In this document: positions 31,660 through 43,409 of the stretch, piece by piece
Layout of the letters: each line of letters begins with the position of its first letter
How positions within the stretch are numbered: the stretch's first letter is position 1
Source of the DNA: Diplolepis rosae
Taxonomy: Eukaryota; Arthropoda; Insecta; Hymenoptera; Diplolepididae
Direction of reading: 5' to 3'
Length of the DNA stretch: 64,000 nucleotides
Assembly (NCBI GenBank): GCA_030998225.1
Contig: JAPYXD010000698.1
Coordinates: 4,133,001 to 4,197,000 of the forward strand
Program-made: the position numbers and the translations under genes
Notes under the pieces: model-generated
Database searches by the model: none
What the model was told of the DNA's origin: nothing
Seen by the model: only the letters and a program-made list of their open reading frames with translations

Positions 31660-31880
31660 TGGTGTTGACTAATTGGCTTTAGGGTCCAGAAATGATTTAA
31701 CAGTTAGTTAACATTCTGAGACGTTTCGACTCTGATTGGAGCCCTCTTCAGTGAGATTTTATTTTTATAAATACATAAACAAGGGGGGTAATTTTAATAT
31801 TCTAAACGGTAACATTTTTATACTAGTTCTATTGAAAATTATCACTAAATGGTCGATACAAGTCCTAACCATTATTAAGG
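31660..31880. repeat. GGCTTTAGGGTCC / GACGTTTCGACTC repeat
   Basis: GGCTTTAGGGTCCAGAAATG followed by GAGACGTTTCGACTCTGATT and GAGCCCTCTTCAGTG. It shares both blocks with 14962-15030 and ends near GGTCGATACAAGTCCT, also seen at 13035. It appears to be inserted into MITE-rich DNA, since the MITE word AAGGTAAT(A/T)A lies on both sides. Confidence 0.55.
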
Positions 31881-31939
31881 TAATAAAATTGAATAAATGA
31901 TTTATTAAGTTTTTTCTAGTAGTATATTTGAATCAAAGT

Positions 31940-32425
31940 TCACGCTACAGTTACGCAAAAATCATAAAGACTTAATAAAAAAAAAACAAGTTTTATTACA
32001 CCCAGAAAAAAGTTTCTTTAATTCAAGAAAAAAATCTTTGAATCAAACAAATTTTTGCATTGCTATACGGTCAAAGAAAAGTTTCTTTGATTTAAAGTTA
32101 ATAAGTAAAGTTTAAAATAAATAAAGTTTCTTGATTATGTTTTTCCCTTTGAATTAAAGAAATGAATGTCTGTGCAGTCGCATAGTACATGAAGTAATTC
32201 TCAGAAATATTTTCTTTAATTTAAAGAACAAATTTTCTTTGTTCAAGGTAAAAAAAAATTCTTTTAAATCAAATAAATAATTTCTTTTATTTAAAAAAGG
32301 CTGAAAACGTGATTTCTTAAAATCAAATGAATTTATATTTGTTCTAAAGGCGTTTTTACTCCAAATTAAAGAAATAAATTTGAAAAAACGATTTTTTAAA
32401 TTTGAATAAAACTTTTTTCTGACTG
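31940..32425. mobile_element. Palindromic MITE with flank
   Basis: The GTTCACGCTACAGTTACGCA flank, CACCCAGAAAAAAGTTTCTT (about 32000), GCATTGCTATACGGTCAAAG, and a second half ending GAATAAAACTTTTTTCTGACTG. Confidence 0.7.
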
Positions 32426-32429
32426 TAAT

Positions 32430-34195
32430 TTCCAACTGGTCCATATGTCCCAATTTTGCTCAAAAGTTGAGTAAAGTTCCTTGAACCATTTTTTTTCGTG
32501 TCAACAAATAATATTTACAATCTAGTGATGTATTTATATTAGTGATTCGCTTGTATTTTGTTTTTGGTTTAGATTAGCGAAACAGCTGAAGCAATAGTTG
32601 AGTCACTTTCTCGTTGCATCTGCAGTCACAAAGGCAAAATGTCATTCTTTTTCCATTGTCACCATAATAAAAAATTTATATTCAAGAGATATATTCTTTT
32701 AATATGTTGTTATTTTAATTTTAATTAATTTCCCACTTATAAAATCAGTTAGTTCAGTGTCTGGAATTTGATTTTAGCATTTCGGAAAAATTTACTAATT
32801 TTCAATAAAAATGAACTAAAATCTTAGCGAAACTTTTATAACACATTTATTTCTATCTGACTTTAAGTTTGTATTTAAAAGTAAAATGTGGCCTTTTTAG
32901 AAGCATTGCTTTTCATACTATTACAAATGTAGGGATTGTAAAAAAGTGCATCTTCAGAAAATTTATAGTCTCACTTTCGAAAGAACTCCTTATGAACACA
33001 TGGTTTCTGGACTTTCTTCCTTGGACGGTCGAGCCCTTGAACGACTAGAATACCCAACACAAAGCTTCTTGAACTTTAAACACTTTAAACAAGAATATAT
33101 TTTGCCGTCTGGAACCCAATTTTTTGTAACAAGAGGCCCTTGAATAGAAGCACGTTTCTCAATTTAGTCTTCCGGCGATGCAGTTTTCATTTTCAAAATA
33201 GTTTTCTTCCAAATTTCTTTATTCTGTCACAAAAGAGTAATCCTTTTGTTAATTCTCTGGTCCTGTGTCTGCGACTCGGGTTACATAAATATTTTTTAAA
33301 CTTTTAACTCTAGCCCTTACGGTATTTATATTTGCTTATTTTTATTGTTGAACTTTAGAAAATCAAATTTTTTTTCTGTTCTTTTAACTTATTTTTATTG
33401 TAAATTGTTCGTTACTAAAAATTCTGCATAGATACTTTCAATCCTGTTTAATTATAAAATGTATACTCTTATGACGTTAACGGAAGGACTGATTTTAGAT
33501 ATATATAAAATTTGCCTGAGTTTTTTAAGTGCTTTCATATGTTTCTAATCATTTTCATCCAACAATAAAACGTAAAAATGAATATATTTTTACTGATGAT
33601 AAATTAATGAAGATTTCATAGCATTATTCCACATCCAGAAAAAAGTTTTGTTTAAATTTAGGAAACCGTTATTTCAAGTTCATTTCTTTAATTTGAAGTA
33701 AAAACGCCTTTAGAATTTATTTTATTTTAAAAAATCACGTTTTTAGCCTTTTTTAATTGAAAGTGTGGCGTTCGCAAGTTCCGACTTTTTCGTGATCTTT
33801 ATAAAATGTATATGTAAGCATAAAAATGTCTTTTCTCTTAAATATTTTAGCCTACGTGACAAATATACAATTTCGAATATTATTTTTACTCTCGTTGATA
33901 TTCAATGTGTTTTATTGCGCGCCATAGCAGATGTTCGACAAATACCTACCGAATTGTCCCTCTTTACAGCGTAAGCGGTATATTGCGGGCGTACTGAGCG
34001 TACCTGAGCCGACTGTTATTAAGCGCCTCACTTTAGGTCAATCCTTAAACACTTGGAAAATAAATGTTAAGTTTGAAACTGACTTGCAAAGCGTTTGATT
34101 AATTTACCTTCCTCACGTATAACCACCTCAAAAGTAATTATATTTTTAACATTATTTATTTGATTCAAGTAAAATACCGGTAAAAACTTAAAAAA
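32430..34195. other. Intergenic, nothing recognised
   Basis: Several short open frames (32946-33143, 33765-33974) lack splice sites or family resemblance. Weak MITE remnants lie near 33633-33770. Confidence 0.35.
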
Positions 34196-34740
34196 TAATT
34201 TATGTAATTTTACTACCTTAAAGAAAGACAATTTTTTCTTTAAATTAAAGAAAATACTTCTGCTAATCACATTACACAATACACATGTACTTATACGACT
34301 GCGTAGACATTCATTTCTTCAATTCAAAGAAAAAGCGTAATCGAGAAATTTCTTTAAATCGAAGAAATTTTTCTTTGATCGTATAGAAATGGAAACATTT
34401 GTTTGATTCAAAGATATTTTTTCTAAATCAAAGAAACTTTTTTCTGTGTGTAATGTAACTTTTTATTTTTTTACCGGGTCTTTGTGATTTTTGCGTAACT
34501 ATAGCGTGAACTTTGATTCAAATACAGTACTAGAAAAAACTTAATAATTCATTTATTAAATTTTATTACCTTAAACGAAGAAATTTTGTTTTTTAGATTA
34601 AATGAAATATTTCTGTCAATCACATTGTGCATGTACTATGCGATTGCGCAGACATTGATTCCTTCAATTCGAAGAAAAAAAGTAGTCAAGAAATTCCTTT
34701 AAATGAAAGAAATTTTTTTTTAAACAAAAAAACCTTTCTG
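34196..34740. mobile_element. Two inverted palindromic MITEs
   Basis: These are reverse-complement copies of the 27363/31940 type: CAAAGAAACTTTTTTCTGTGTG (about 34428-34449) followed by GCGTAACTATAGCGTGAACTTT (flank), then a second copy ending AAAAACCTTTCTGGCTGCAG. Confidence 0.7.
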
Positions 34741-34744
34741 GCTG

Positions 34745-36255
34745 CAGATCAAAACGGTTGTCTTTCCTTCCCTACGATATAATATTCTGGTTCTCTCCCA
34801 ATATATATTCTTTAGTCAATTTTCTGTACTCTTATAACATTTTTACTGGAAATTCAATTACTTTCAGTAAAACTTTATACAAGTACAAAATAGAAGATTT
34901 CTTTTTAAATCTGTTGGGATTCTTATGAATTTAAAAAAAAAAGTGACTGATATTTTAGGAAAATACTGGATTTTTAATGACATCATCAATTTGAAAAAAT
35001 GCAAAATGCATGCGCTAAAGATTTAAATATCAGTTATGTATGTAATTTTTAATTTTCTAACAAATCACGTCCAACAAATATATATATTACTATATAATAC
35101 TAATATAATGACTATATTTTATTTAAAATCATTGCCACTTCTAAAATTATCCCTAACTTAGGAAGATTGAATCATATTTCAAAACGTGTTCTTTTATAAC
35201 TGGAAGACTTGTTTTTTGTCGTACTTTTATTAGAAGGCAAAAAAAAATTCCAATGGAACCAGCAGTTTTTACAGTGGAAAAATTCTATAAAAATCCTATT
35301 TATAAACAATTCCAAAGAAATCATATTCTTAAAATTTAGGCGTCATGCTATTTCCACATTGATTCTTAGTCTTTGTTCCGACCCTTTCTATTGTTAGAAT
35401 CGGCGGGCACATTATCAGACTTGCCTTGCTTCCATCAAATATTTGAAAATCCAGAAATGGCACCACACGTTACTGGCACGTGCACATTTATTATCTTTCT
35501 TGACCACGGCAGTTGTGTAACTCTGTGGATCTTCAACCCACAAAGAGTAATCACGTATTGTTCTGACAAAAGAAATCGTAACGCCAAGGTCCTTTACCTT
35601 ATCTTCAAGTATTTACGTTAACTTATCGTTAACATTTTACTGCAAAACAACTTGCTCTACACATGATCAAAATTAATTTTTACGTCAGAACATATTTATT
35701 ACATAACATGCAAAAATAAGAAAATTGATGCATGGAGGACTTTTTATATTAAGAAGTTGCTAATTAAACAATAAAAGATAATAATGATAATATGACTAAA
35801 TTCAGAATACTAATTTATAATTTCAACAGGAAGGTCGAACAATGTGCATTATTTATAGAAAATGCTTAGGGTCGATGAGACTTTATCGATAATAGTCCCT
35901 CTTTGACATCTTTATGTTCAGATATGCCAATTGGTCATTGGATTTTTCTTTTAAAGTCTAGACTTCTGGAGACTGGAATATACTTTTATCTCCATGTTTT
36001 TTGTGATTTCTGATCGACGTGCAAGCCTTTAACAGAACTTGAAAAGTGCAAAGTGCACTGACCGTACAATCCCATTAACATAATGGTATAATCTGACTTG
36101 GGCAATAAAAGGCTCTTGATAGAAAACAAATAGTGCGTAATAATGTCGTTGTATTGGTAATATGATGAAATAATGAGATTTCTTTTTATTCTCATACACA
36201 TATCCTCGATTCTATTATTACTGCTTAGGAAGACTGAGAATAAAGGAACTACGTA
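34745..36255. other. Intergenic, nothing recognised
   Basis: 35370-35600 is somewhat less AT-rich with an 82-codon frame, but no family or splice evidence. Confidence 0.35.
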
Positions 36256-36261
36256 AAATAA

Positions 36262-36530
36262 ACCTAGAAAAAAGTTTCTTTGATTCAAAGCAAATTTCTT
36301 TGAATCAAAAAAATTTATGCATTGCTATACGGTCAAAGAAAAGTTTCTTTGATTTAAAGAAATTTCTTGATTATTTTTTTCCCTTTGAATTAAAGAAATG
36401 AACGTATACGCAGTCGTATGGTACATACTTAAAGTAATGTACAGAAATATTTTCTTTAATTTAAAGAAAAAATTTTCTTCGTTCAAGGTAATAAAATTAA
36501 ATAAATTATTTCTTAGGTATTTTTAGTACT
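36262..36530. mobile_element. Palindromic MITE
   Basis: ACCTAGAAAAAAGTTTCTTT, GCATTGCTATACGGTCAAAG and CAGAAATATTTTCTTTAATT, as in the copies at 27363 and 32000. Confidence 0.7.
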
Positions 36531-36559
36531 GTATTTGAATCATAAAAATATGTTTTTAA

Positions 36560-36645
36560 ATATTTAAAGAATTTGAAAATCTTTCTGTGGAAAAAAAGAC
36601 GCTTTCGACTGCGCTGGGATTCAAGCCCAGGTCTTTCGATTGCCT
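36560..36645 (-). repeat. tRNA-derived SINE-like fragment
   Basis: On the minus strand: ACCTGGGCTTGAATCCCAGC followed by GCAGTCGAAAGCGTC and CACAGAAAGATTTTCAAATTC. The B-box-like core has one change against the copies at 31126 and 39645. Confidence 0.6.
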
Positions 36646-36699
36646 CAAAGAAATTTTTTCTTTGACCGTATATAAAAAAAACTGTTTTCTGGGTATGGA

Positions 36700-37310
36700 A
36701 ATTCTGAAACTTGTAACAGGGTAATTTTACATTATATGGGTAACTGAGGTTTTATTCAGTTACAATTTTGTAAAATTAAGATAAAATTTCAGAAAATCCG
36801 GTTACTTTTTAGTAATTGTAAGAAACAATTTCTTAATTTTCAGTTACAAAATGTCGAATATTCTGATACTTGTATCTGCACTGAGCACATGGGTTCTTTG
36901 ATATACGGTCAATGAAAAAATGTCTTTGAATTAAAGAAAGTTTTGTTAATTCAAAAAATTTTTCTTTGATCCAGAGAAATAGATTTGTTTACATTAAAGA
37001 ACTTTTTAGTAAATTTCTGAAACAATTTTTTTAATTTTCAGTTACAAAGTGTCGATTATTCTGATACTTGTATCTGGAAATTCTGAAACTTTTAACAGGA
37101 ATAATTTTTCGTTTTAGCTAACTAAAGTTTTATGCAGTTACATGTAACTGAAGAGTTTTATACAGTTTCGTAATTTTATGATTTTTATGAAAATTCTGTT
37201 ACAGTTTGGTAGTTTTCAGATGCACTTGTGAAAATACAGTTAAGTTTCACAATATTAAGAAAAATTTCAGTACATTTTTCATAATTTTAAGATACCTTTA
37301 CTCAAAAACA
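36700..37310. repeat. Direct repeats of ~200 bp, TTCAGTTACAAAATGTCG
   Basis: TTTTCAGTTACAAAATGTCG plus ATTCTGATACTTGTATCTG at 36838-36877 recurs at 37036-37076, each accompanied by GGAAATTCTGAAACTT and ACAG-GTAATTTT blocks. A palindromic MITE piece (about 36890-37005, starting near TTTGATATACGGTCAATG) lies between them. Confidence 0.65.
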
Positions 37311-37819
37311 TCACAAGTATCGTCAAATTTTACATTATCTCTGTAACATGAAAATTTTGTAAATTTCCCAACATTCCTAACAGGGCACACATGGGAAAAA
37401 CTTGCATCGAGGGGTTGTGCGCTGTATTTGGCAGGATTCGGTTCCCGAACAAAGACCTTTCACAATAAACTCACGGAAACGGATAGTAGGAAAATTTTTT
37501 TCTCTATTCATCTGTCTTTACTTCTTTGTCCTCAAAGAAGACAAAGAAGGCTCGATAGTCTCAATTGTTGACATCTCTTCACAGCTTGGTTCACCAGTTG
37601 GCTTTAAATGATAAACATAAATTAATATCTTACACATCACCTGCCTAATTTTATTATATTTTGATGTGTAAATTTGAGACAAGCAAATAATTGTCTCGAA
37701 TGGATTTTATTTTATTTTTCTATTGAATACGATTACGTAAAGTAGTCCCTCGTAACTTCAAATAAGAAACTATTAGTCACTTCCGCCTAAAACAAATATT
37801 ATGCTTATATTACATACAA
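37311..37819. other. Intergenic, nothing recognised
   Basis: The 69-codon frame at 37402-37611 lacks support. No repeat was recognised. Confidence 0.35.
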
Positions 37820-38463
37820 TTAAGGTAGTTGTGCCAAAATTATGTCTCTGGGAAAAAAGTTTTTCTATGATTTTAAGACTTGAAATGATATTATCAAACG
37901 TGTCTTATGAAAAAAGAAACATTTTTTACGAAAAAAATTTAAAATTTACAAAAAGTAATACTTTTAATAATGTTTTTTGGAGCAGGATTTTTCCTTACTA
38001 TTGCTTTTTACCAATTTTTAAAAAAATATTGGATTTTCGTAAATCATGGTTTATTTTTTCAGGGAAAATATTCTCTACGATTCTACTTTTTACAATTTTG
38101 AAAATAAAATCTTCAAATATAGTTATTTTTTTTATTTTTTTAAAATTCTTTTAACGATTGCAGTCCCTGAAAACTTTACTTTAAAAATTGGGAACAGTAA
38201 AGTCATAGAGAATATTTTCCCCAAAAAAATAAATCATAATTTATAACATTCCAATCATTTTTGAAAAATTGATAAGCGATAGTAAGGAAAAATTCCCATA
38301 CAAAAAACATTATTAAAAGTATTATTTTTCGTGAGTTTTAAATTTTGTTCATAAAAAATAATGTTTTTTCTTTCATAAGACATGACTAATTATATAATTC
38401 CAAGACTTGAAATCATAAAGAAACTTTTTTTTCCAACCTGATTTTTTGCACATCTATCTTAAG
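37820..38463. mobile_element. TTAA foldback element, second family
   Basis: TTAA-GGTAGTTGTGCCAAAATT at the left and TGCACATCTATC-TTAA at 38463. Long arms are mirrored: GAAAATATTCTCTACGATTC against GTAGAGAATATTTTCCCC, and AAAAACATTATTTTT-type blocks. It shares the GGTAGTT tip with the family at 27849 but otherwise differs, so it is a sister family. A 117-codon open frame across the left arm is a by-product. A copy with a large internal deletion is at 48237-48430. Confidence 0.82.
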
Positions 38464-39494
38464 TATTGAAGGAATCATTTTTTGATTGTACACAGCACAT
38501 TTTAGAAGTTTGATGATTTCATAAAATTTTGATAATCATCTAAATAGTATCTGCATATGAGTTCATCCAATAAGAGATATGTTCATTATTCTGCATATAG
38601 ATTATAGACATGTTTACCATTATAAACTGATAATTTGCCCTTGTGATTATTAAAGCTTTCTCCACGTTCAATAAGTAATCGAAATTTTATGTTTTCATCT
38701 GTTTTCGGATAATGAAGTGACATTATCCCATCCAGACCATAATAGGTTTTCATAAAATTATGTTTACGAGTATTATATAGCCTATATACTATCCAATTTG
38801 AAAAATTTGATTAGTCAAATCACAAACAACAGCAGCACTAGTTACGGAAAACTGGTAGTCTTTTCCTTTGTTCAATTTTCATGCCTGCTTCCCAGATCAC
38901 ATTGTGATTAAGTTTCGTGCCGGTTCTTTCTCTCTTGAGTCTGCTTGACTCTATGTTTTTAGTATGGTTAGTAATCATGTTGCTAGCTAAGGCATCAGCT
39001 GATTCGGCCTAGTCGGCACAGGTCGGTGCGCGTACTTCAGGAGCGTCTTAATATTTTCGGCTCTACGTAAAATTAACTCTTAAGGGGGTATTCTGCTCTA
39101 GAGGCATAAATTTTGGACGTTTTTTGAAATCCGTTAAAAAAAAAACAAAAAATATTTTTACCAGATATTTATTGATATTTTAATAATACACAAAAAAATT
39201 TTCAAAAAAAACAATTCAAAACGTTACAGGCTGGTAAAGTGGGAGGTAAAAAAAGGGTGTGTCCTGGTTGACACGATTCCAACCCTTCTAGTCATTTGTA
39301 ACAAAAAAAAGAAAATATTCTTAATCAGTAAGGATGTCATTATAGTCCCTACCTCAAAGGAAACATAAATCACAAAACGGCGAATATTTGAAAAAAGTGA
39401 ATTTTCTACCTCTTTTTTTCAGTTTTGAATTTTTTTAAAATAGTAAAAAACAAAATTTTGACATAAATATAGTAGGAGCGATAGAGGGTTATAT
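38464..39494. other. Intergenic, with a TTAAGGGGGTATTCTGC end
   Basis: At 39080 TTAAGGGGGTATTCTGCTCT looks like one terminus of another TTAA element, whose partner end was not found. Less AT-rich at 38870-39060. No gene recognised. Confidence 0.4.
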
Positions 39495-40299
39495 AGAGAA
39501 AGTTCGTTCACAAAAATTGAACCTCAGGTAAAAATAGATAATTTTGCTTTCGAAAATAGCAATATTATTATTGAAGGGCTAATTTGAAAGAGAAGATTAT
39601 TCTCCATGAAAAAGTTTGAAATGCAGAAAAATAATGTATTTATAATGTATTCGAGCCCAGGTCTTTCGATAAATCTTTCTGTGGAAAAAGAGACGCTTTC
39701 AACTGCGCTGGGATTCGAGCCCAGGTCTGTCGATTGCCAGTCGTCAAATTTTATTTTTGCCGAACTTTCTTCCTTATCGCTTCATACCAAATTTTACAAA
39801 ATGATGCGGTTCTAATAAATTACGAATGATTTTTTCCGGAAAAAGACCTTCCCAACATCACCATACCCAATTTTTGGAAATTAATTCTTTAATGGCTGAA
39901 ACCATTGAAAATCAATTGTCCAAAACAAAAGTTTTATAAACAAATTGCTGAATTTGGTAATAATTTATTCATTTTAGAAAATTGGAAACGGTTAAGTTGA
40001 AGGTAATTTTTTTATCTGAAAAAATGATCCGTGATTTATTAGAATCACATTATTTTTTTAAATTTGGTATGATGCGATAAGGAAAAAAGTTCAGGTAAAA
40101 ATAAAATTTGTTAAATGCATTATTTTTTTATATTTCAAATCTTTTTCTTGGAAAATAATCTCTTTTCTTTCCAATGATCCCTTCAATAATAATATTGCTA
40201 TTCTTGATAGCAAAATTATCTTTTTTTCAAATTATTTTGTTGAGTTTGAAATTATCTATTTTTAACTAAGGTCTAATTTTCGCCGACAAACTACCTTAA
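39495..40299. mobile_element. TTAA foldback (GGTAGTTCC family) with SINE insertion
   Basis: Starts near AAAGTTCGTTCACAAAAATT, where the left tip is degraded, and ends AAACTACC-TTAA at 40299. The left arm is interrupted at about 39640-39745 by a duplicated tRNA-SINE-like fragment. The remaining arms pair as in 27849-28523. Confidence 0.8.
39645..39742 (-). repeat. tRNA-derived SINE-like fragment, partly duplicated
   Basis: On the minus strand: ACTGGCAATCGACAGACCTG, GGCTCGAATCCCAGC, GCAGTTGAAAGCGTCTCTTT, then CACAGAAAGATTTATCGAAAG and the B-box core again. The CGAGCCCAGGTCT block appears twice on the plus strand (39653-39665 and 39716-39728). Confidence 0.65.
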
Positions 40300-41270
40300 A
40301 GTTATCCTCTAACTTTAAATCTGTAGTTAGAAAATACTAAACACCTTACTAAAATAAATTTTATTAATTTTACCCTTACGTTTTTATCTGCAAAGTATAA
40401 AGAATTTTGTTTTCGTAATTTGGGAAATTATGACCTATTATTGGTTTCAAAAATTAGAACAAGTCAAATGCTAGAAAAATCTTCTGTCAAATTTGTTTTC
40501 ATTTTCAAAACTAAAAATAGGTTATCTTCGTTTGTTTACATTAACCTCAGTTCCTTCCAAATGTTTACATGATTATTTTAATTCCTTTAGACGTAAGGAT
40601 GTAAAAACTGAACATAGTTATTCACATGATGTTGCTAATTTTTTTTGCAAGATGAATATGAGAGTGAAGGCAATAAATAAATGATAATTTTTAAAGGGCA
40701 GGGGCCGTGGCATGTAAGAGACACTCCTTGATTTTTCTGTTACCGGCATGGCAATGAGCCGGCACATCCCCACCACCTTTACCGGTTCCACCACCACTTG
40801 AATCCAACCAGATGATCGCAAGAGGCAGCAGTTGGTTTCGTTTGGTTCGGTCTTTCAGCGTTTCTGCTTTCATTTCAGTTAGCAACCGGCATTCTATCTG
40901 TGTAGGTCTTTGTGTCACGTTAGGTAACATTATAATGTTTAGTGTTATATGAAACTGATTTTCTGTTGCGTGAAGTTTTGGATTCTAGAATTCCTTGTTT
41001 TTTTCATTCCTGATAAGCAAGGTAGAAAACAAATGCGGTTACGATTGTGACATAAACTTATATTATGACTGATAATTTCTTACTTTTATTTAAAAGTGAC
41101 AACTTTAGGACATCGTCTGTTTTTCAATTCAAGACTTAATATAATTATCGGACGGTAACTTTTCATTGTCGTGTTTCATTGACTAGTCATCCAGAGCCAT
41201 TTAGCACTGAAATTTTCAGTGAAAAGAGAGATTTTATATTTTGTGCAAATAGTGTATATATTGATCATTC
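40300..41270. promoter_or_regulatory. Possible promoter region of sestrin
   Basis: 40690-40930 is the least AT-rich stretch nearby, with GGTGGTGG/CCACCACC and an ACCGGT. An insect initiator-like TTTTCAGTGAAA is at 41212-41223, about 60 bp before the candidate exon at 41274. This is positional inference only; open frames across 40618-40930 have no family resemblance. Confidence 0.25.
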
Positions 41271-41273
41271 AAG

Positions 41274-41366
41274 ATTCCTGTGGCAAACGAGGAAACGATT
41301 TACCCAGAGGCTGGTACAATAGCCAGTAACGGCGGAACCAGCAGCATGGGACAAATTTCAAAAGAC
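41274..41366 (+). CDS. Candidate upstream sestrin exon
   Basis: A 31-codon open segment, IPVANEETIYPEAG... ending GQISKD, with clearly higher GC than its surroundings and a strong donor GAC|GTAAGT at 41367. It ends in phase 0, matching the phase-0 start of the sestrin exon at 55455. Vertebrate sestrins have a FIPxxE segment shortly before the region matching that exon, so the IPVxxEE here is suggestive. Two readings are possible: an internal exon with acceptor CAAG|ATT (weak pyrimidine tract), or a first exon starting at ATG 41346, which has a strong Kozak context (AGC ATG G) and would add seven residues, MGQISKD. An in-frame TGA lies at 41262. The connection across ~14 kb of repeats is inference. 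Confidence 0.45.
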
Positions 41367-41369
41367 GTA

Positions 41370-42122
41370 AGTTTCTAATCCTCTTCACTGCGTGTTTCAT
41401 TTTCTGACTCCTCAGCCAATGGGAAATAACGAGTTCCAACTTGTCTACAAGAAGTTTCTGATGCAATCTGAGTCTGTCATGTCGAGTGCCTACTGAGACA
41501 TTTTTGAATTCTACATTCTCGAACCAACATTAAAAAGGATAAAACTGATTGCCAATCTCTTCTAATACCATTAATAACTAAAAAATCTTTCACAAATTTA
41601 TATGCATCCATTAAGGTGGTAGTATACATTTATTTAGCGTTTTTTCACAAGTTTTTTTTATAGTAAAATTTATTTCAGTACATTAATGATTTGTTACATG
41701 ATAATGTGCATGTTGAAGAGTTCAAAAAAAATTTTTGATTTATTTATATCTAAATCCCACGAAGATATGGCAGCCCGAAAAAAAACTTTTGCTGGCGACC
41801 ACGATTTCTGAACTTTGGAACATCTGAGAGCAAAAATAGAAAATGATTCTTAAAAAGTACATGAATGGCTATAGCCGGTAGTAGAATCGTGAAAAAAGAA
41901 CAGCCATGGGAGTCAGGTGAGTCAAGCATCACTTGACTCCAATTGGGAATCAGGGAAAGCTGACCCGGAAAGCAAAAGTAAATTATGCCAGAACGAATAT
42001 CTTAGCATAGATTTCCCAATAAACTCCAATTTGTAGAAAATTGGAAACGTGATAACCTGACGAAAGGGTACATCGTTATTAACGACCGATTTGAATGACA
42101 ATTTTGCAAATTCTTTATAATA
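41370..42122. other. Intronic or intergenic, TTAAGGTGG terminus
   Basis: At 41614 TTAAGGTGGTAGTATACATT resembles the tip of a TTAA element; the other end was not found. No exon recognised. Confidence 0.35.
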
Positions 42123-42320
42123 CATTGAGAATACAGTTTTGTCAAATCAACAAAACTATTTTGTTGGTATTTGTGCAACAAAATTCTTCTGTTGTGCCAA
42201 CAAAACATTTTGCTATATCAATCAAATTTTGGTTACTTAAATAAAATGTTTTGTTAGCACAATAAGATGTTTTGTCAGGACAACAAAAAAAGTTTTGTTG
42301 CATACATTTTTTTTCTCATT
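42123..42320. mobile_element. MITE of AACAAAATTTTGTTG type
   Basis: ATTGAGAATACAGTTTTGTC to GTTTTGTTGCATACATTTTT. The inside alternates CAACAAAA and TTTTGTTG words in both directions. Related to 22437-22652. Confidence 0.6.
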
Positions 42321-42570
42321 TTACCGTCTACAGACGACATCAATAGCAGATATTTATCAAATTGACGCACGAATGACGCGTTTGAATGATTTTTTCTCCT
42401 GGTTAGTTGACTATTTGGAATAACATTTATTTTTATAGAAGTAGGAATCAAAATAGCGTAAGTCGTATAAAGAAGGAATTAGATTCATCCGTGGAAAGGA
42501 CACTGACTAATATTTGTTGTTATACAGGGTTAGTTTTTTTTATCCTGAGACATCGAAATATCAAAAGATA

Positions 42571-42765
42571 CTCTAAATCTGAATTAGTGAGAAGTCCAGT
42601 CACTAATTTGCTTTAGTGAAAATTACTACTAATCATTATTCAACTACAACTTTAGTGAAAAATTGAAAATCACTAAAAGATATACTGAAAAATGACTAAT
42701 GATTAGTAGAAATTTTCACTAAAGCAAATTAGTGACTGACTTCTTACTAATTCAGATTTAGAGAG
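42571..42765. mobile_element. MITE with CTCTAAATCTGAATTAGT termini
   Basis: Perfect 18-bp inverted ends (42571-42588 and 42746-42763), extending with mismatches into GAGAAGTC-AGTCACTAATTTGC. It is 195 bp with arms pairing along most of its length. Confidence 0.88.
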
Positions 42766-43128
42766 TAGGCATCGTAAGAAAGAATGTCCACAATAAAAAC
42801 TTAATTTTCGAGGGTCGAAAGCAACTCAGCAAAACTTTAACCCTTTGCTGTCGAGCGCGTTTGTAAGTGGTAACATCGCTAGAATTTTAAAAAAATCGAA
42901 AAATTGTTTTTGCTTTAAACGATTTTTTAGCTCCTTAATAACAATAAACAAAAGGTCTTTTAGCCAAAAAAATTGTTTAAAGCTCGTTTTACGACTTACA
43001 AAGAAGAGCGCCGCGGTGTGTAAGTAATGCTCAATAAAACTTGAAACACGTTTTTTGTTTAATGGAATTTTAGACTTTATTAAAGAACAATAATAAATAT
43101 TATTTTAGAATAGAATATTTAATTCTAC

Positions 43129-43402
43129 TCTCTAAATCTGAATCAGTCAAATTTCCACTGATTGAATCAGTGATTTGCCTTTTCGCTGTTTTATCAGTGA
43201 AAACATATTTTTTACTGTTAAATCAGTTAATTTTCACTGATTGAATAACTGAAAAAAATACGTTTCGCTGTTAAATCAGTTAATTTCCACTAATGTAATC
43301 AGTGAAATTTGACTAATTTCCAGTAACCTCTTTTTAGCTATTTGAATCAGTCAAGTTTCACTGATAATCAGTAGATTTTGACTGATTCACATTTAGACAG
43401 TA
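43129..43402. mobile_element. MITE with CTCTAAATCTGAATCAGT termini
   Basis: TCTAAATCTGAATCAGTCAA at the left and TGACTGATTCACATTTAGA at the right. The inside is a set of CACTGATT/AATCAGTG repeats spaced ~30-40 bp. Other copies are at 42571, 46381, 52914 and 63508. Confidence 0.85.
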
Positions 43403-43409
43403 GTAAATA

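Noticed and set aside
37801..38154. 117-codon plus frame
   Set aside because: It lies across the arm of a foldback element and the mirrored arm does not keep the frame. The composition is that of the repeat.
42571..43402. Regularly spaced AATCAGTG repeats as a CRISPR-like array
   Set aside because: The repeats are short, alternate in orientation and lie between inverted ends of a MITE. The genome is eukaryotic.
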